From NCBI RefSeq assembly GCF_001646665.1, contig NZ_LWBU01000169.1:64468-128467 (forward strand): 64,000 nt of DNA, read 5' to 3'. Both the position numbers and the translations under genes were made by a program. Origin of the DNA: Streptomyces noursei. GTDB lineage: Bacteria > Actinomycetota > Actinomycetes > Streptomycetales > Streptomycetaceae. The notes beneath the pieces are model-generated. The model did not search any database, was not told where the DNA came from, and saw only the letters and a list, made by a program, of their open reading frames with translations. Of the stretch, positions 25,805 through 33,462 are shown piece after piece; position 1 is the first letter of the stretch, and every line of letters begins with the position of its first letter.

Positions 25805-26818
25805 GTGCCGCGCTCATCTGCAACCCCCGTCCCACCCGTGAGTGCGCTGCTGCGCCGCTACGACGACCCGGGCGAACCCCTCTCCTGCGTACCCGTCACC
25901 CAGGGCCTCCTGAACCGCGGCTACCGCCTCTCCACCACCCACGGCGCCTACTTCCTCAAACAGCACCTGGACGCCCCCACGGCCGACCGGGCCACCATCG
26001 TCCGCCAGCACCGCGCCACCCAGCGCCTGCACGCCCTCGGCGTACCCGTGGCCCCGCCGCTGCCCGACGCGGAGGGCGAGACCGTCGCGGAGATCGACGG
26101 CCGCTGCTACGCCCTGCACCCCTGGGTCGACGGGCGGCACCGGGCCGGGGCGCAGCTGTCCGAGGCCGGGTCGCGGCGGCTGGGCGCGCTGCTCGGGCTC
26201 GTGCACACCTGCCTGGAACAGGTCATGGAGCCGCACGGCGACCACCGGCACCACAGCGCCGACCCGGAGGACACCTTCCGGCTCATCGACCGGCTGCTGG
26301 TGCTGGCGCGGGCCCGCCGGCCGCGGGACGCCTTCGACGAGCTGGCCGAGCACCGGCTGCTGGAGCGGCGGCGGCTGCTGGCCGACCACGCCCACCGCCG
26401 CCCGCCGCCGGCCTCGGCGGGCGGCTGGGTGCACGGGGACTTCCACCCGCTGAACCTGCTCTACCGGGGCGCGGAGCCCGCGGCGATCATCGACTGGGAC
26501 CGGCTGGGCGTGCAGCCCCGGGCGGAGGAGGCGGTACGGGCGGCCGCGATCTTCTTCGTCCAGCCGGCCGGGGGCCTGGAGCTGGAGAAGGTCCGCGCCT
26601 ACGCGCGCGCGTACCGGCGGGCGGCCGGCGCGGACCAGGCCGAGCTGGCGGCTGCGGTGCACCGCGTGTGGTGGGAGCGGCTGAACGACTTCTGGATACT
26701 GCGCTGGCGCTACCAGCTGCACGACGGCAGGGCCGACCCGCAGTTCCCCGCGGCGTCGGCCCTGGCAGTGTGGTGGACCCGGGAGTACGAGGCGGTGCGC
26801 GACGCCTTCGCCGGGTGA
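25805..26818 (+). CDS. Phosphotransferase enzyme family (aminoglycoside/homoserine kinase-like)
   Basis: 337 residues with the eukaryotic-kinase-like APH fold. Visible motifs: a nucleotide-loop region (VTQGLLNRGYRL, then YFLKQHL with the likely ATP lysine), the catalytic HGDFHPLNLLY (about 215-225) and the metal-binding IIDWDRLG (about 235-242). These motifs are shared by aminoglycoside kinases, choline kinases and homoserine kinase type II, so the substrate is open; a resistance role should not be assumed. GTG at 25805 is chosen because it sits at leaderless distance from TAACAT; GTG at 25838 is the alternative. Confidence 0.88.
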   Translation: MPRSSATPVPPVSALLRRYDDPGEPLSCVPVTQGLLNRGYRLSTTHGAYFLKQHLDAPTADRATIVRQHRATQRLHALGVPVAPPLPDAEGETVAEIDGRCYALHPWVDGRHRAGAQLSEAGSRRLGALLGLVHTCLEQVMEPHGDHRHHSADPEDTFRLIDRLLVLARARRPRDAFDELAEHRLLERRRLLADHAHRRPPPASAGGWVHGDFHPLNLLYRGAEPAAIIDWDRLGVQPRAEEAVRAAAIFFVQPAGGLELEKVRAYARAYRRAAGADQAELAAAVHRVWWERLNDFWILRWRYQLHDGRADPQFPAASALAVWWTREYEAVRDAFAG

Positions 26819-26917
26819 ACGGCACGCACGGGGCCGCGAGCATGCGGCAGGCGGGCGGGCCGGGGGATGCGGCAGGCGGGCGGGCCGGGGCGCGTGCCCC
26901 GGCCCGCCCGCGCGGGC

Positions 26918-28522
26918 TCAGGCGCCCCCGGTGCCCGTGGTGGTCGCGCCCTGGTCGGTGGTGCCGGTGGTGGTCCCGCCCTGGTCGGTCGTACCGGTGG
27001 TGGTGCCGCCCTGGTCCGTACCGCCGTCGGTCGTCCCGCCCTGATCGGTACCGCCGTCCGTGGTCCCGCCCTGGTCGGTGCCCTCGGTGGTCCCGGGGGT
27101 CGACGGCTGGCCGCCGGTCGGCGGGGGCGGGTTGTTGGTCTTCGGGTCCGACGGGTAGTCGGGGTTCGGGTCGCCCCAGTTCTGGCCGTTGCCGCCGTTG
27201 CCGCCGCCCGTGGAGCCGCCCGGGTCCTCGGTCTTCTCGTCCGTCTTCTCGTCGGACGGGGTGGGCTTGGTGGTGTCGCCGGGCTTGGACGGCGCGGTGG
27301 AGGCCGGCGGCTTCTGCTTGCCGTCGTCGCCCGCCTTCCTGGTCTGGTCGATCGCGTACGCCACACCCGCCACGATCGCGATCAGCGCCAGGGCGGCGAA
27401 CAGCCACACCTTGCCGCGGCCGCCCCTGCGGCCCTGACCGCCGTCGTAGGCGTAGGCGCCGTCGTCGGGGTTGGCCGGCGGCAGGATCGGACCCTGCGAG
27501 GTGTCGCCGTGCAGCGGGTGGCCCATCGCGGTGGTCGCCGCGACACCGCCCATCGCGGTGCGCCCGCCGTCGTGCATCTCGACCGGGCCGGTGTTCCAGG
27601 TACCGCTGTGGCTGCCCTGCTGCTGGAGCATCTGGAGCCCGTACTGGACCAGGCCGCGCATCTCCTCGGCGCTCTGGAACCGGTCGTCCGGGTCCTTCGC
27701 GAGGGCGCGCATGGCCAGACCGTCCAGCTCCGGCGGGGCGACGTCCGAGACCTCGGACGGCGGCACCGGGATGTCCTGGACGTGCTGGTAGACCACGGAC
27801 AACGGTGTCTCGCCGGTGAAGGGCGGGCGCAGCGCGAGCAGTTCGTACAGCAGGCAGCCCGTGGCGTACAGGTCGGAGCGGTGGTCGACGGCCTTGCCGA
27901 GGGCCTGCTCCGGGGAGAGGTACTGCGGGGTGCCCATGACCATGCCGGTCTGCGTCATGGTGGACTGCGCGCCGTGCAGGGCGCGGGCGATGCCGAAGTC
28001 CATCACCTTGACCGCGCCGCCGTGCGTGATGATCACGTTCGCGGGCTTGATGTCACGGTGCACGATGCCGTGCTGGTGCGAGTAGGCGAGGGCCTCCAGC
28101 ACACCGGAGACGATGATCAGCGCCTGCTCGGGCGGCGGCGCCTCCGCGTTGATCAGCAGGTCGCGGATGGTGCGGCCCTCGACCAGCTCCATGACGATGT
28201 ACGGCACGGACTGGCCGTTCACCACGTCCTCGCCGGAGTCGTACACGGCGACGATCGCGTGGTGGTTCAGGCCGGCGACGGACTGTGCCTCGCGGGTGAA
28301 GCGGGCCTTGGAGACCGGGTCCTCGGCGAGGTCGGCGCGCAGCAGCTTCACCGCCACGGTGCGCCCCAGCCGTACGTCCTCCGCCGCGAACACCTCGGCC
28401 ATGCCGCCGCGGCCGAGACGGTGGGTCAGCCGGTAGCGGCCGTCTCCGACGAGTCCGCCGACGCCCCACTCGGCGGACTCCGGCACTCCTCCGCCGCCGC
28501 CTGCCTCGGATTCGGATGCCAT
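26918..28522 (-). CDS. Membrane Ser/Thr protein kinase with repetitive extracellular tail, no PASTA
   Basis: 534 residues. Cytoplasmic Hanks-type kinase domain (about 29-300): glycine loop LGRGGMAEV, VAVK59, HRDIKPAN (D157), DFG 175-177 and activation loop with TMTQTGMVMGTPQYLSPEQ-like sequence. A juxtamembrane linker precedes one TM helix (about 375-395, VWLFAALALIAIVAGVAYAI in shorthand) and an outside tail of about 140 residues rich in Thr, Gly, Asp, Pro. The last 60 residues are about six copies of a TDQGGTT-type unit. PASTA domains are absent, so it is not a canonical PknB. Divergent from a second kinase gene; the two are similar in the catalytic half, suggesting an old duplication. Confidence 0.95.
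   Translation of the reverse strand: MASESEAGGGGGVPESAEWGVGGLVGDGRYRLTHRLGRGGMAEVFAAEDVRLGRTVAVKLLRADLAEDPVSKARFTREAQSVAGLNHHAIVAVYDSGEDVVNGQSVPYIVMELVEGRTIRDLLINAEAPPPEQALIIVSGVLEALAYSHQHGIVHRDIKPANVIITHGGAVKVMDFGIARALHGAQSTMTQTGMVMGTPQYLSPEQALGKAVDHRSDLYATGCLLYELLALRPPFTGETPLSVVYQHVQDIPVPPSEVSDVAPPELDGLAMRALAKDPDDRFQSAEEMRGLVQYGLQMLQQQGSHSGTWNTGPVEMHDGGRTAMGGVAATTAMGHPLHGDTSQGPILPPANPDDGAYAYDGGQGRRGGRGKVWLFAALALIAIVAGVAYAIDQTRKAGDDGKQKPPASTAPSKPGDTTKPTPSDEKTDEKTEDPGGSTGGGNGGNGQNWGDPNPDYPSDPKTNNPPPPTGGQPSTPGTTEGTDQGGTTDGGTDQGGTTDGGTDQGGTTTGTTDQGGTTTGTTDQGATTTGTGGA
26921..27100. repeat. In-gene tandem repeat coding the TDQGGTT tail of the kinase
   Basis: About six imperfect 24-30-bp units built on GCCCTGGTCGGT-type cores (plus strand), in frame with the kinase. 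Units are 5' to 3' on the plus strand in two flavours, GTACCGCCGTC and GTGCCGGTGGTGGT. Copy number may vary between strains. Confidence 0.75.
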
Positions 28523-28767
28523 CAGTCCTCGCCGTCGTTTCTGTCCGCCTGCTTCGCGCGTGCGGGGTGCCGCCGTGTTTTAAGGGGTACTACGCCACGT
28601 CACGCTACAGCCTCCGCGCGCCGCGCCGGTTCGAGATTGACCGGCCATCCAACCGGTTCCCCGTACGCCTGTGCAAATCTCCCGCCGGTTCCATGGCGGT
28701 CCGGTACGGGTCCGGTAACACTTCCGAGACGCTTCTTGTGCGTACGGTCACGGAACGGGCACCCGGC

Positions 28768-28795
28768 TTGACGTGTCACTGCCCTCGGGCAGACT
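28768..28795 (+). promoter_or_regulatory. Candidate promoter of the PASTA kinase gene
   Basis: TTGACG (28768-28773), 16-bp spacer, CAGACT (28790-28795), giving a leader of roughly 65 nt. The rest of the 344-bp divergent gap between the kinases shows no other recognisable element. Confidence 0.4.
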
Positions 28796-28866
28796 TGGCC
28801 CGTAAAAACCGGATCACCGCGATTCACCGCGGCCACCACGGACGCGCGCGCACGGGGGAGCAAGAC

Positions 28867-30492
28867 ATGAGCCAGGACGGCGCACAGGGCCGCTATGCGG
28901 GCGGCTCGGTGGCGGGCGGCCGGTACCAGCTTCGCGACCTGCTGGGCGAGGGCGGCATGGCGTCCGTGTACCTGGCGTACGACAGTGCGCTGGACCGGCA
29001 GGTCGCCATCAAGACCCTCCACACCGAGCTGGGGCGCGAGCAGTCGTTCCGCGAGCGCTTCCGCCGCGAGGCGCAGGCCGTCGCCAAGCTGCAGCACACC
29101 AACATCGTGTCGGTCTTCGACACCGGCGAGGACGACCTCGGCGGCTCGCTCATGCCGTACATCGTCATGGAGTACGTGGAGGGCCAGCCGCTCGGCTCGG
29201 TGCTCCAGGCCGACATCCAGGCGCACGGCGCCATGCCGGCCGACAAGGCGCTGAAGGTCACCGCCGACGTGCTCGCCGCCCTGGAGACCAGCCACGAGAT
29301 GGGCCTGGTCCACCGGGACATCAAGCCGGGCAATGTGATGATGACCAAGCGCGGTGTGGTCAAGGTCATGGACTTCGGCATCGCCCGCGCCATGCAGTCG
29401 GGCGTCACGTCGATGACCCAGACCGGCATGGTCGTCGGCACCCCTCAGTACCTCTCCCCGGAGCAGGCCCTGGGCCGCGGCGTCGACGCCCGCTCCGACC
29501 TGTACTCGGTCGGCATCATGCTGTTCCAGCTGCTGACCGGGCGGATCCCGTTCGACGCGGACTCTCCGCTGGCCATCGCGTACGCCCACGTGCAGGAGGA
29601 GCCGGTCGCGCCCTCCTCCATCAACCGGTCGATCACCCCGGCGATGGACGCGCTGGTGGCGCGCGCCCTGAAGAAGAACCCGAACGAGCGCTTCCCGAGC
29701 GCCGCCGCCATGCGCGACGAGTGCCTGCGGCTGCTGTCGGCGGGCCAGGGCCAGACGGGTGCGCCGGTCATCGTCCAGGGCGCGCCGCACGCGAACAGCG
29801 GGGCGGGGGTGGGTTCGGCGGTGTTCCCGCCGGTCGACCACACCACCCCGGCGCCGGGGCCGCACGGCGTCCAGACGCCGTACCAGCCGCCGTACGGGAC
29901 GCCGGCGCCCACCCCGTCCCCGGCCCCGTCCTACGGCTACCCGCAGCAGCAGCCCCAGCCGGCTCCCGCGTACCAGACGCCCGCCCCGCCGTACACGATT
30001 TCGCCGCAGACCGTGGGTCCGTCGCCGTCGAGCGGCGGGGGCAAGAGCAACATGCCCGTCATCGTGGGGGCAGTCGCGGTGGCCCTGCTCGCGATCGGCG
30101 GTCTCATCGCGGCCATCTCCATGAACGGCGACGACGAGGACCCGGGCAACCAGGCGGGCGGCGGCGGCGCCAGCCAGTCCGCCGAGGACCCCCAGGCGGG
30201 TCACAAGCCCCCGGAGCGGCACCGCACGATGGAGACCACCAAGTGCACGGACGCGTCGGAGGACTCCGACGACCCGTCGAAGGTCCAGGCACCCAGCTTC
30301 ACCTACAAGGACGTCATCTCGGTGAAGAGCTGCATCCAGGCGGCGGGCTGGAAGTTCAACATCAAGGAAGTGGACGACCCGCAGTTCGCCGAGGACCAGG
30401 TCATCTCCCAGTTCCCGACCGAGGGGACGGCCGTGGTGCCCGGCAACCAGACCTTCGAGCTGACCGTCGCGACGGGCGATCCGGGTCAGTAA
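28867..30492 (+). CDS. Membrane Ser/Thr protein kinase with one PASTA domain
   Basis: 541 residues. Hanks-type kinase domain (about 20-280): LGEGGMASV, VAIK49, HRDIKPGN (D151), DFG 169-171 and activation loop ending GTPQYLSPEQ. It is followed by a long Pro/Gln/Tyr-rich linker (about 310-390), one TM helix (about 395-418) and an outside region ending in a PASTA-like domain (about 470-541, IQAAGWKFNIKEVDDPQFAEDQVISQFPTEG in shorthand, closing FELTVATG). PASTA domains bind muropeptides or beta-lactams, so this kinase probably senses the wall; with only one copy it is atypical compared with the 3-4 copies of PknB. The ATG follows GGGGGAG. Confidence 0.95.
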   Translation: MSQDGAQGRYAGGSVAGGRYQLRDLLGEGGMASVYLAYDSALDRQVAIKTLHTELGREQSFRERFRREAQAVAKLQHTNIVSVFDTGEDDLGGSLMPYIVMEYVEGQPLGSVLQADIQAHGAMPADKALKVTADVLAALETSHEMGLVHRDIKPGNVMMTKRGVVKVMDFGIARAMQSGVTSMTQTGMVVGTPQYLSPEQALGRGVDARSDLYSVGIMLFQLLTGRIPFDADSPLAIAYAHVQEEPVAPSSINRSITPAMDALVARALKKNPNERFPSAAAMRDECLRLLSAGQGQTGAPVIVQGAPHANSGAGVGSAVFPPVDHTTPAPGPHGVQTPYQPPYGTPAPTPSPAPSYGYPQQQPQPAPAYQTPAPPYTISPQTVGPSPSSGGGKSNMPVIVGAVAVALLAIGGLIAAISMNGDDEDPGNQAGGGGASQSAEDPQAGHKPPERHRTMETTKCTDASEDSDDPSKVQAPSFTYKDVISVKSCIQAAGWKFNIKEVDDPQFAEDQVISQFPTEGTAVVPGNQTFELTVATGDPGQ

Positions 30493-30501
30493 CGGCGACA
30501 C

Positions 30502-30650
30502 GGCGCGGTGGCCCGAGCGCCCGGTCGGGTACCGGTACTGGCGCGGTGGCTTGAACGCCCGGTCGAGCACCGGCGCCGGGACTTGCTGCGCCGGGTCGAG
30601 TACCGGTACCGGCGCGGTGGCTTGAACGCCCGGTCGAGTACCGGCGCCGT
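30502..30650. repeat. Three-copy intergenic direct repeat
   Basis: Copies begin at 30502, 30540 and 30611, each reading GGCGCGGTGGC, then a variable CCGAG or TTGAA, then CGCCCGGTCGRGYACCGG. A partial related unit (GCCGGGTCGAGTACCGG) lies between the second and third. Situated just after the PASTA kinase stop. The remaining DNA to 30987 shows no gene, terminator or further repeat that I can support. Confidence 0.75.
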
Positions 30651-30987
30651 GGGCGTCCGCGGTTCTCGGCGCCGATCTCCCTGCGCGGCATGTGCGCCGC
30701 CCCGTCGGCGGTCGCGCGGCGACCTCGGCTTCGCGCGGCGGGTCGTGCCTCGCGGTGATCCCGGCCGGCGTGCGGCGGGTCGCGCCGCGGTGACGCGGCC
30801 GGGAGGATCCGGGCCCGCCCCTGCGGGCGGTCGGGGACGAGAGGCGCCTGGCGAGGGGCCGCGTAACTCCTGTGGGTGGCTGTGGAGTCGCCCGGGATGC
30901 CGGGCGGCTTCCCCCGTGTGAGGCTGAGTCCGTTGTGGAGCCCGTCGTGACGGCTCCTGGCGGTTCGGCACGGGAAGGGGTCACCCG

Positions 30988-31668
30988 GTGGCTCCCAGAC
31001 TTGACTCACGGTGCGCGACGGCGGTCGCCGCCCTGCTGCTGGCCGCGTCCACGGTGTGGGGCGCCCCCGCCGCGTACGCGGAAGAGACCCGCCCCGCCGG
31101 GGAGCCCGGCGGCCCCGGGCTCGTCCGGCCCGGCGGTGACGCGTCCTCGGGCGCGCCCTCCGCGCCCTCCCCGTCCGCCCCTTCCTCCTCGCCCCCGGCT
31201 TCGGCCTCCGGGGCCGGCAGGGGTACGGACATCGGGCCGGGCGCGGTCCTCGGCCCCGGCGCGATCCTCGGGCCCACGCGGCACGCCGCCGTGACGCCCT
31301 CGCTCGCCGGGCGTCCCGCGGGGGAGGGGCGGCAGCGGCCCGGGCGGCCCGTGTCGCCGTCCATGACCCCCTCCGACGACGCGTCGCCGGGCGCCGCATC
31401 CGGTTCGGCCGACCCCGCTCGTACCAAAACGGCAACAGCGCCGGGCATGCCCCCGGAGGACGAGCCGGAGGCCGAAGCGGTACCCGAGACGGAGTCCCCC
31501 GCGGCGGTCGACCCGCCGCGCTCGCCGCCCGCAGCCGCGTACGAGCCGGCCGCGCAGGCCGCCGACACCCTCGCTGACCGGCAGATTCCCGTACTGACAC
31601 TGGGAGTCGGACTCGCGATGATGGGCCTCGGGCTCGGCTTCCTCGGGCTGCGCATAAGGCGCCGCTGA
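30988..31668 (+). CDS. Secreted, C-terminally anchored low-complexity protein
   Basis: 226 residues. N-terminal signal peptide (about 1-31, with AVAALLLAASTVWGAPAAYA before the cut), a disordered Pro/Ser/Ala/Gly/Glu-rich middle (about 32-195) and a C-terminal hydrophobic helix followed by IRRR (about 203-226). There is no LPXTG, so anchoring would be by the helix rather than by sortase. Family not recognised. GTG start at 30988 with GGGAAGGGG upstream. Between the two kinases and a PadR regulator; possibly a surface substrate of the kinases but nothing proves that. Confidence 0.8.
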   Translation: MAPRLDSRCATAVAALLLAASTVWGAPAAYAEETRPAGEPGGPGLVRPGGDASSGAPSAPSPSAPSSSPPASASGAGRGTDIGPGAVLGPGAILGPTRHAAVTPSLAGRPAGEGRQRPGRPVSPSMTPSDDASPGAASGSADPARTKTATAPGMPPEDEPEAEAVPETESPAAVDPPRSPPAAAYEPAAQAADTLADRQIPVLTLGVGLAMMGLGLGFLGLRIRRR

Positions 31669-31718
31669 CCCCCCGGGGTCCCTCTTGAGGCGGACACCGC
31701 GCCTCCCTCTCAGGTCGC

Positions 31719-31758
31719 TTGTCGGCGCCGACATACTCGGTATACATACTGAGTATGT
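31719..31758 (+). promoter_or_regulatory. PadR operator overlapping its own leaderless promoter and start codon
   Basis: Inverted repeat ACATACTC (31731-31738) / GAGTATGT (31751-31758), 8-bp perfect arms 12 bp apart, with the ATG inside the second arm. TTGTCG (31719-31724) and TATACA (31741-31746) are 16 bp apart and the -10 ends 8 bp before the ATG. ATACTC-GAGTAT arms are typical of PadR operators, so autorepression of a leaderless mRNA is the likely design. Confidence 0.75.
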
Positions 31759-32387
31759 CCATCCGGCACGGGCTTCTGGCCCTTCTCGAACGCGGCCCGC
31801 GCTACGGCTCGCAGCTCCGTACGGAGTTCGAATCGCGCACGGGCTCCACCTGGCCCCTCAACGTCGGGCAGGTCTACACGACGCTCAGCCGCCTGGAGCG
31901 CGACGGCCTGGTCGAGCAGGACGGGGAGGACGGGGCCGGGCACGCGCTCTACACGATCACCGAGGCCGGCCGGGCGGAGCTGAAGCTCTGGTTCGAGAAG
32001 CCGGTCGACCGCACCAGTCCCGCCCGTGACGAGCTGGCCATCAAGCTCGCCATGGCGGTCGGCGCACCGGGGGTCGACATCCGCGACGTCATCCAGTCGC
32101 AGCGACGGCACACCGTCAAGGCGATGCAGGACTACACGCGGCTCAAGGCACAGGCCCTGACCGCGCTGGAGAGCGGCGCGGAGCGCGAGCGGGACGACGT
32201 GGCCTGGCTGCTCGTCCTGGAGCAGCTGATCTTCCAGACGGAGGCGGAGGCGCGGTGGCTCGACCACTGCGAGGCCCGCCTGATCAGGCTCTCCGCCACC
32301 GCCCCCCGGGACGGTGCCCCGCCCGCTCCGGCCACCCCGCCGCGCCGGGCCGAGCCGGGCCGGGCGGTGTCGCGTCCAGGGGCGTGA
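31755..32387 (+). CDS. PadR family transcriptional regulator
   Basis: 210 residues: winged helix N-terminal PadR domain (about 1-80, with GLLALLERGPRYGSQLRTEFE and LNVGQVYTTLSRLERDGLV) and a helical C-terminal dimerisation domain (about 90-190), then an Ala/Pro-rich tail. PadR proteins of this size usually repress a neighbouring exporter. The next genes are an ABC ATPase and a large permease, so it likely controls drug or peptide export in response to the substrate. The ATG at 31755 is embedded in its operator; there is no ribosome site, consistent with a leaderless mRNA. Confidence 0.93.
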   Translation: MSIRHGLLALLERGPRYGSQLRTEFESRTGSTWPLNVGQVYTTLSRLERDGLVEQDGEDGAGHALYTITEAGRAELKLWFEKPVDRTSPARDELAIKLAMAVGAPGVDIRDVIQSQRRHTVKAMQDYTRLKAQALTALESGAERERDDVAWLLVLEQLIFQTEAEARWLDHCEARLIRLSATAPRDGAPPAPATPPRRAEPGRAVSRPGA

Positions 32388-32444
32388 CCTGCCCCCGGCG
32401 CGGGCCCCTACAGCGGCTCGCGCGCCGACCGGTACGCCCGTCCC

Positions 32445-32471
32445 GTGATGCCTGGTACGGCCAGGCATCAC
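32445..32471 (+). terminator. Hairpin after padR
   Basis: Perfect 11-bp stem GTGATGCCTGG / CCAGGCATCAC with a 5-nt loop, about 58 bp after the padR stop. It separates padR from the transporter genes. Confidence 0.7.
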
Positions 32472-32548
32472 GCACCTCATCAGTCCCGCGCATTCCGCGC
32501 GACCCGTGCGCCTGTCGTCACGTCGCAGGCGCGCACCACCACTCGTCC

Positions 32549-32613
32549 ACCCGTACACCCGTACACCCGTACACCCGTACACCCGTACACCCGTACACCC
32601 GTACACCTCGTAC
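32549..32613. repeat. 8-bp tandem repeat, seven perfect copies
   Basis: Seven head-to-tail copies of ACCCGTAC (32549-32604) followed by a degenerate ACCTCGTAC. It lies 58 bp upstream of the ABC ATPase start, inside the likely promoter or leader. Outside the repeat, no other element was recognised in the 280-bp gap besides the padR hairpin. Confidence 0.95.
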
Positions 32614-32670
32614 GCATCCGCTCCGTACGCCCGCGCCGCCGCGGCCGTGCGTCAAGGGGGAACCGTCTCC

Positions 32671-33462
32671 ATGTCCTCACCATCCCGCTCACCGCAGCAG
32701 AGCCAGCCGAACCAGCCGGGTCAGCCGGGTCCGCACACCGTGCAGCCCGTGCTGCAACTGCAGAACCTGACCCGCGTCCACGGGTCCGGCGCCACCGAGG
32801 TGCACGCCCTGCGCGGCATCGACCTCGATGTCTTCCCCGGCGAACTCGTCGCCGTCATGGGGCCGTCCGGCTCCGGCAAGTCGACGCTGCTCACCATCGC
32901 CGGCGGCCTGGACACCCCCAGCTCCGGCAGGGTGATCGTGGAGAACACGGACATCACCGCGGCCGACCGCAAGACGCTCGCCGCGCTGCGCCGCCGCAGC
33001 ATCGGGTACGTCTTCCAGGACTACAACCTCATCCCGGCGCTCACCGCCGCCGAGAACGTGGCCCTGCCGCGCGAACTCGACGGCACCTCCGCCCGGAAGG
33101 CGCGCCGGGAGGCGATCGCCGCGCTGGAGGAGATGGACCTCGGTCACCTGGCCGACCGGTTCCCCGACGAGATGTCCGGCGGCCAGCAGCAGCGCGTGGC
33201 GATCGCCCGCGCGCTCGTCGGCGACCGTCGGCTCGTCCTCGCCGACGAACCGACCGGCGCCCTGGACTCCGAGACCGGCGAGTCCGTGCTCGCGCTGCTG
33301 CGGGCCCGCTGCGACGCGGGCGCGGCGGGCGTCCTGGTCACCCATGAGCCCCGGTTCGCCGCCTGGGCGGACCGGGTGGTCTTCCTGCGGGACGGCGCGG
33401 TCGTCGACCAGACGATACGCAGCGATGCCGACTCCCTGCTCACGGGGCGGACGGCCGAGTGA
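32671..33462 (+). CDS. ABC transporter ATP-binding protein (MacB/LolD type)
   Basis: 263 residues. Walker A GPSGSGKST (about 71-79), Q-loop VFQDYNLIP, signature MSGGQQQRVAIARAL (about 171-185), Walker B LVLADEP and H-loop VLVTHEPR. The FtsE/MacB/LolD-type sequence fits its partner, an FtsX-fold permease. A 25-residue Gln/Pro/Ser-rich N-terminal tail is unusual. Its stop overlaps the GTG of the permease by 4 bp. Likely exports a peptide, lipid or antibiotic, or acts in resistance/sensing like BceAB; the PadR gene upstream probably controls it. ATG preceded by AAGGGGG at longish spacing. Confidence 0.95.
   Translation: MSSPSRSPQQSQPNQPGQPGPHTVQPVLQLQNLTRVHGSGATEVHALRGIDLDVFPGELVAVMGPSGSGKSTLLTIAGGLDTPSSGRVIVENTDITAADRKTLAALRRRSIGYVFQDYNLIPALTAAENVALPRELDGTSARKARREAIAALEEMDLGHLADRFPDEMSGGQQQRVAIARALVGDRRLVLADEPTGALDSETGESVLALLRARCDAGAAGVLVTHEPRFAAWADRVVFLRDGAVVDQTIRSDADSLLTGRTAE

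Noticed and set aside
25805..26818. Aminoglycoside resistance gene
   Set aside because: The HGDFHPLN and IDWD motifs are shared by many small-molecule kinases; context gives no link to resistance.
32549..32613. CRISPR-like array
   Set aside because: Repeat units are 8 bp and contiguous without spacers; no cas genes.
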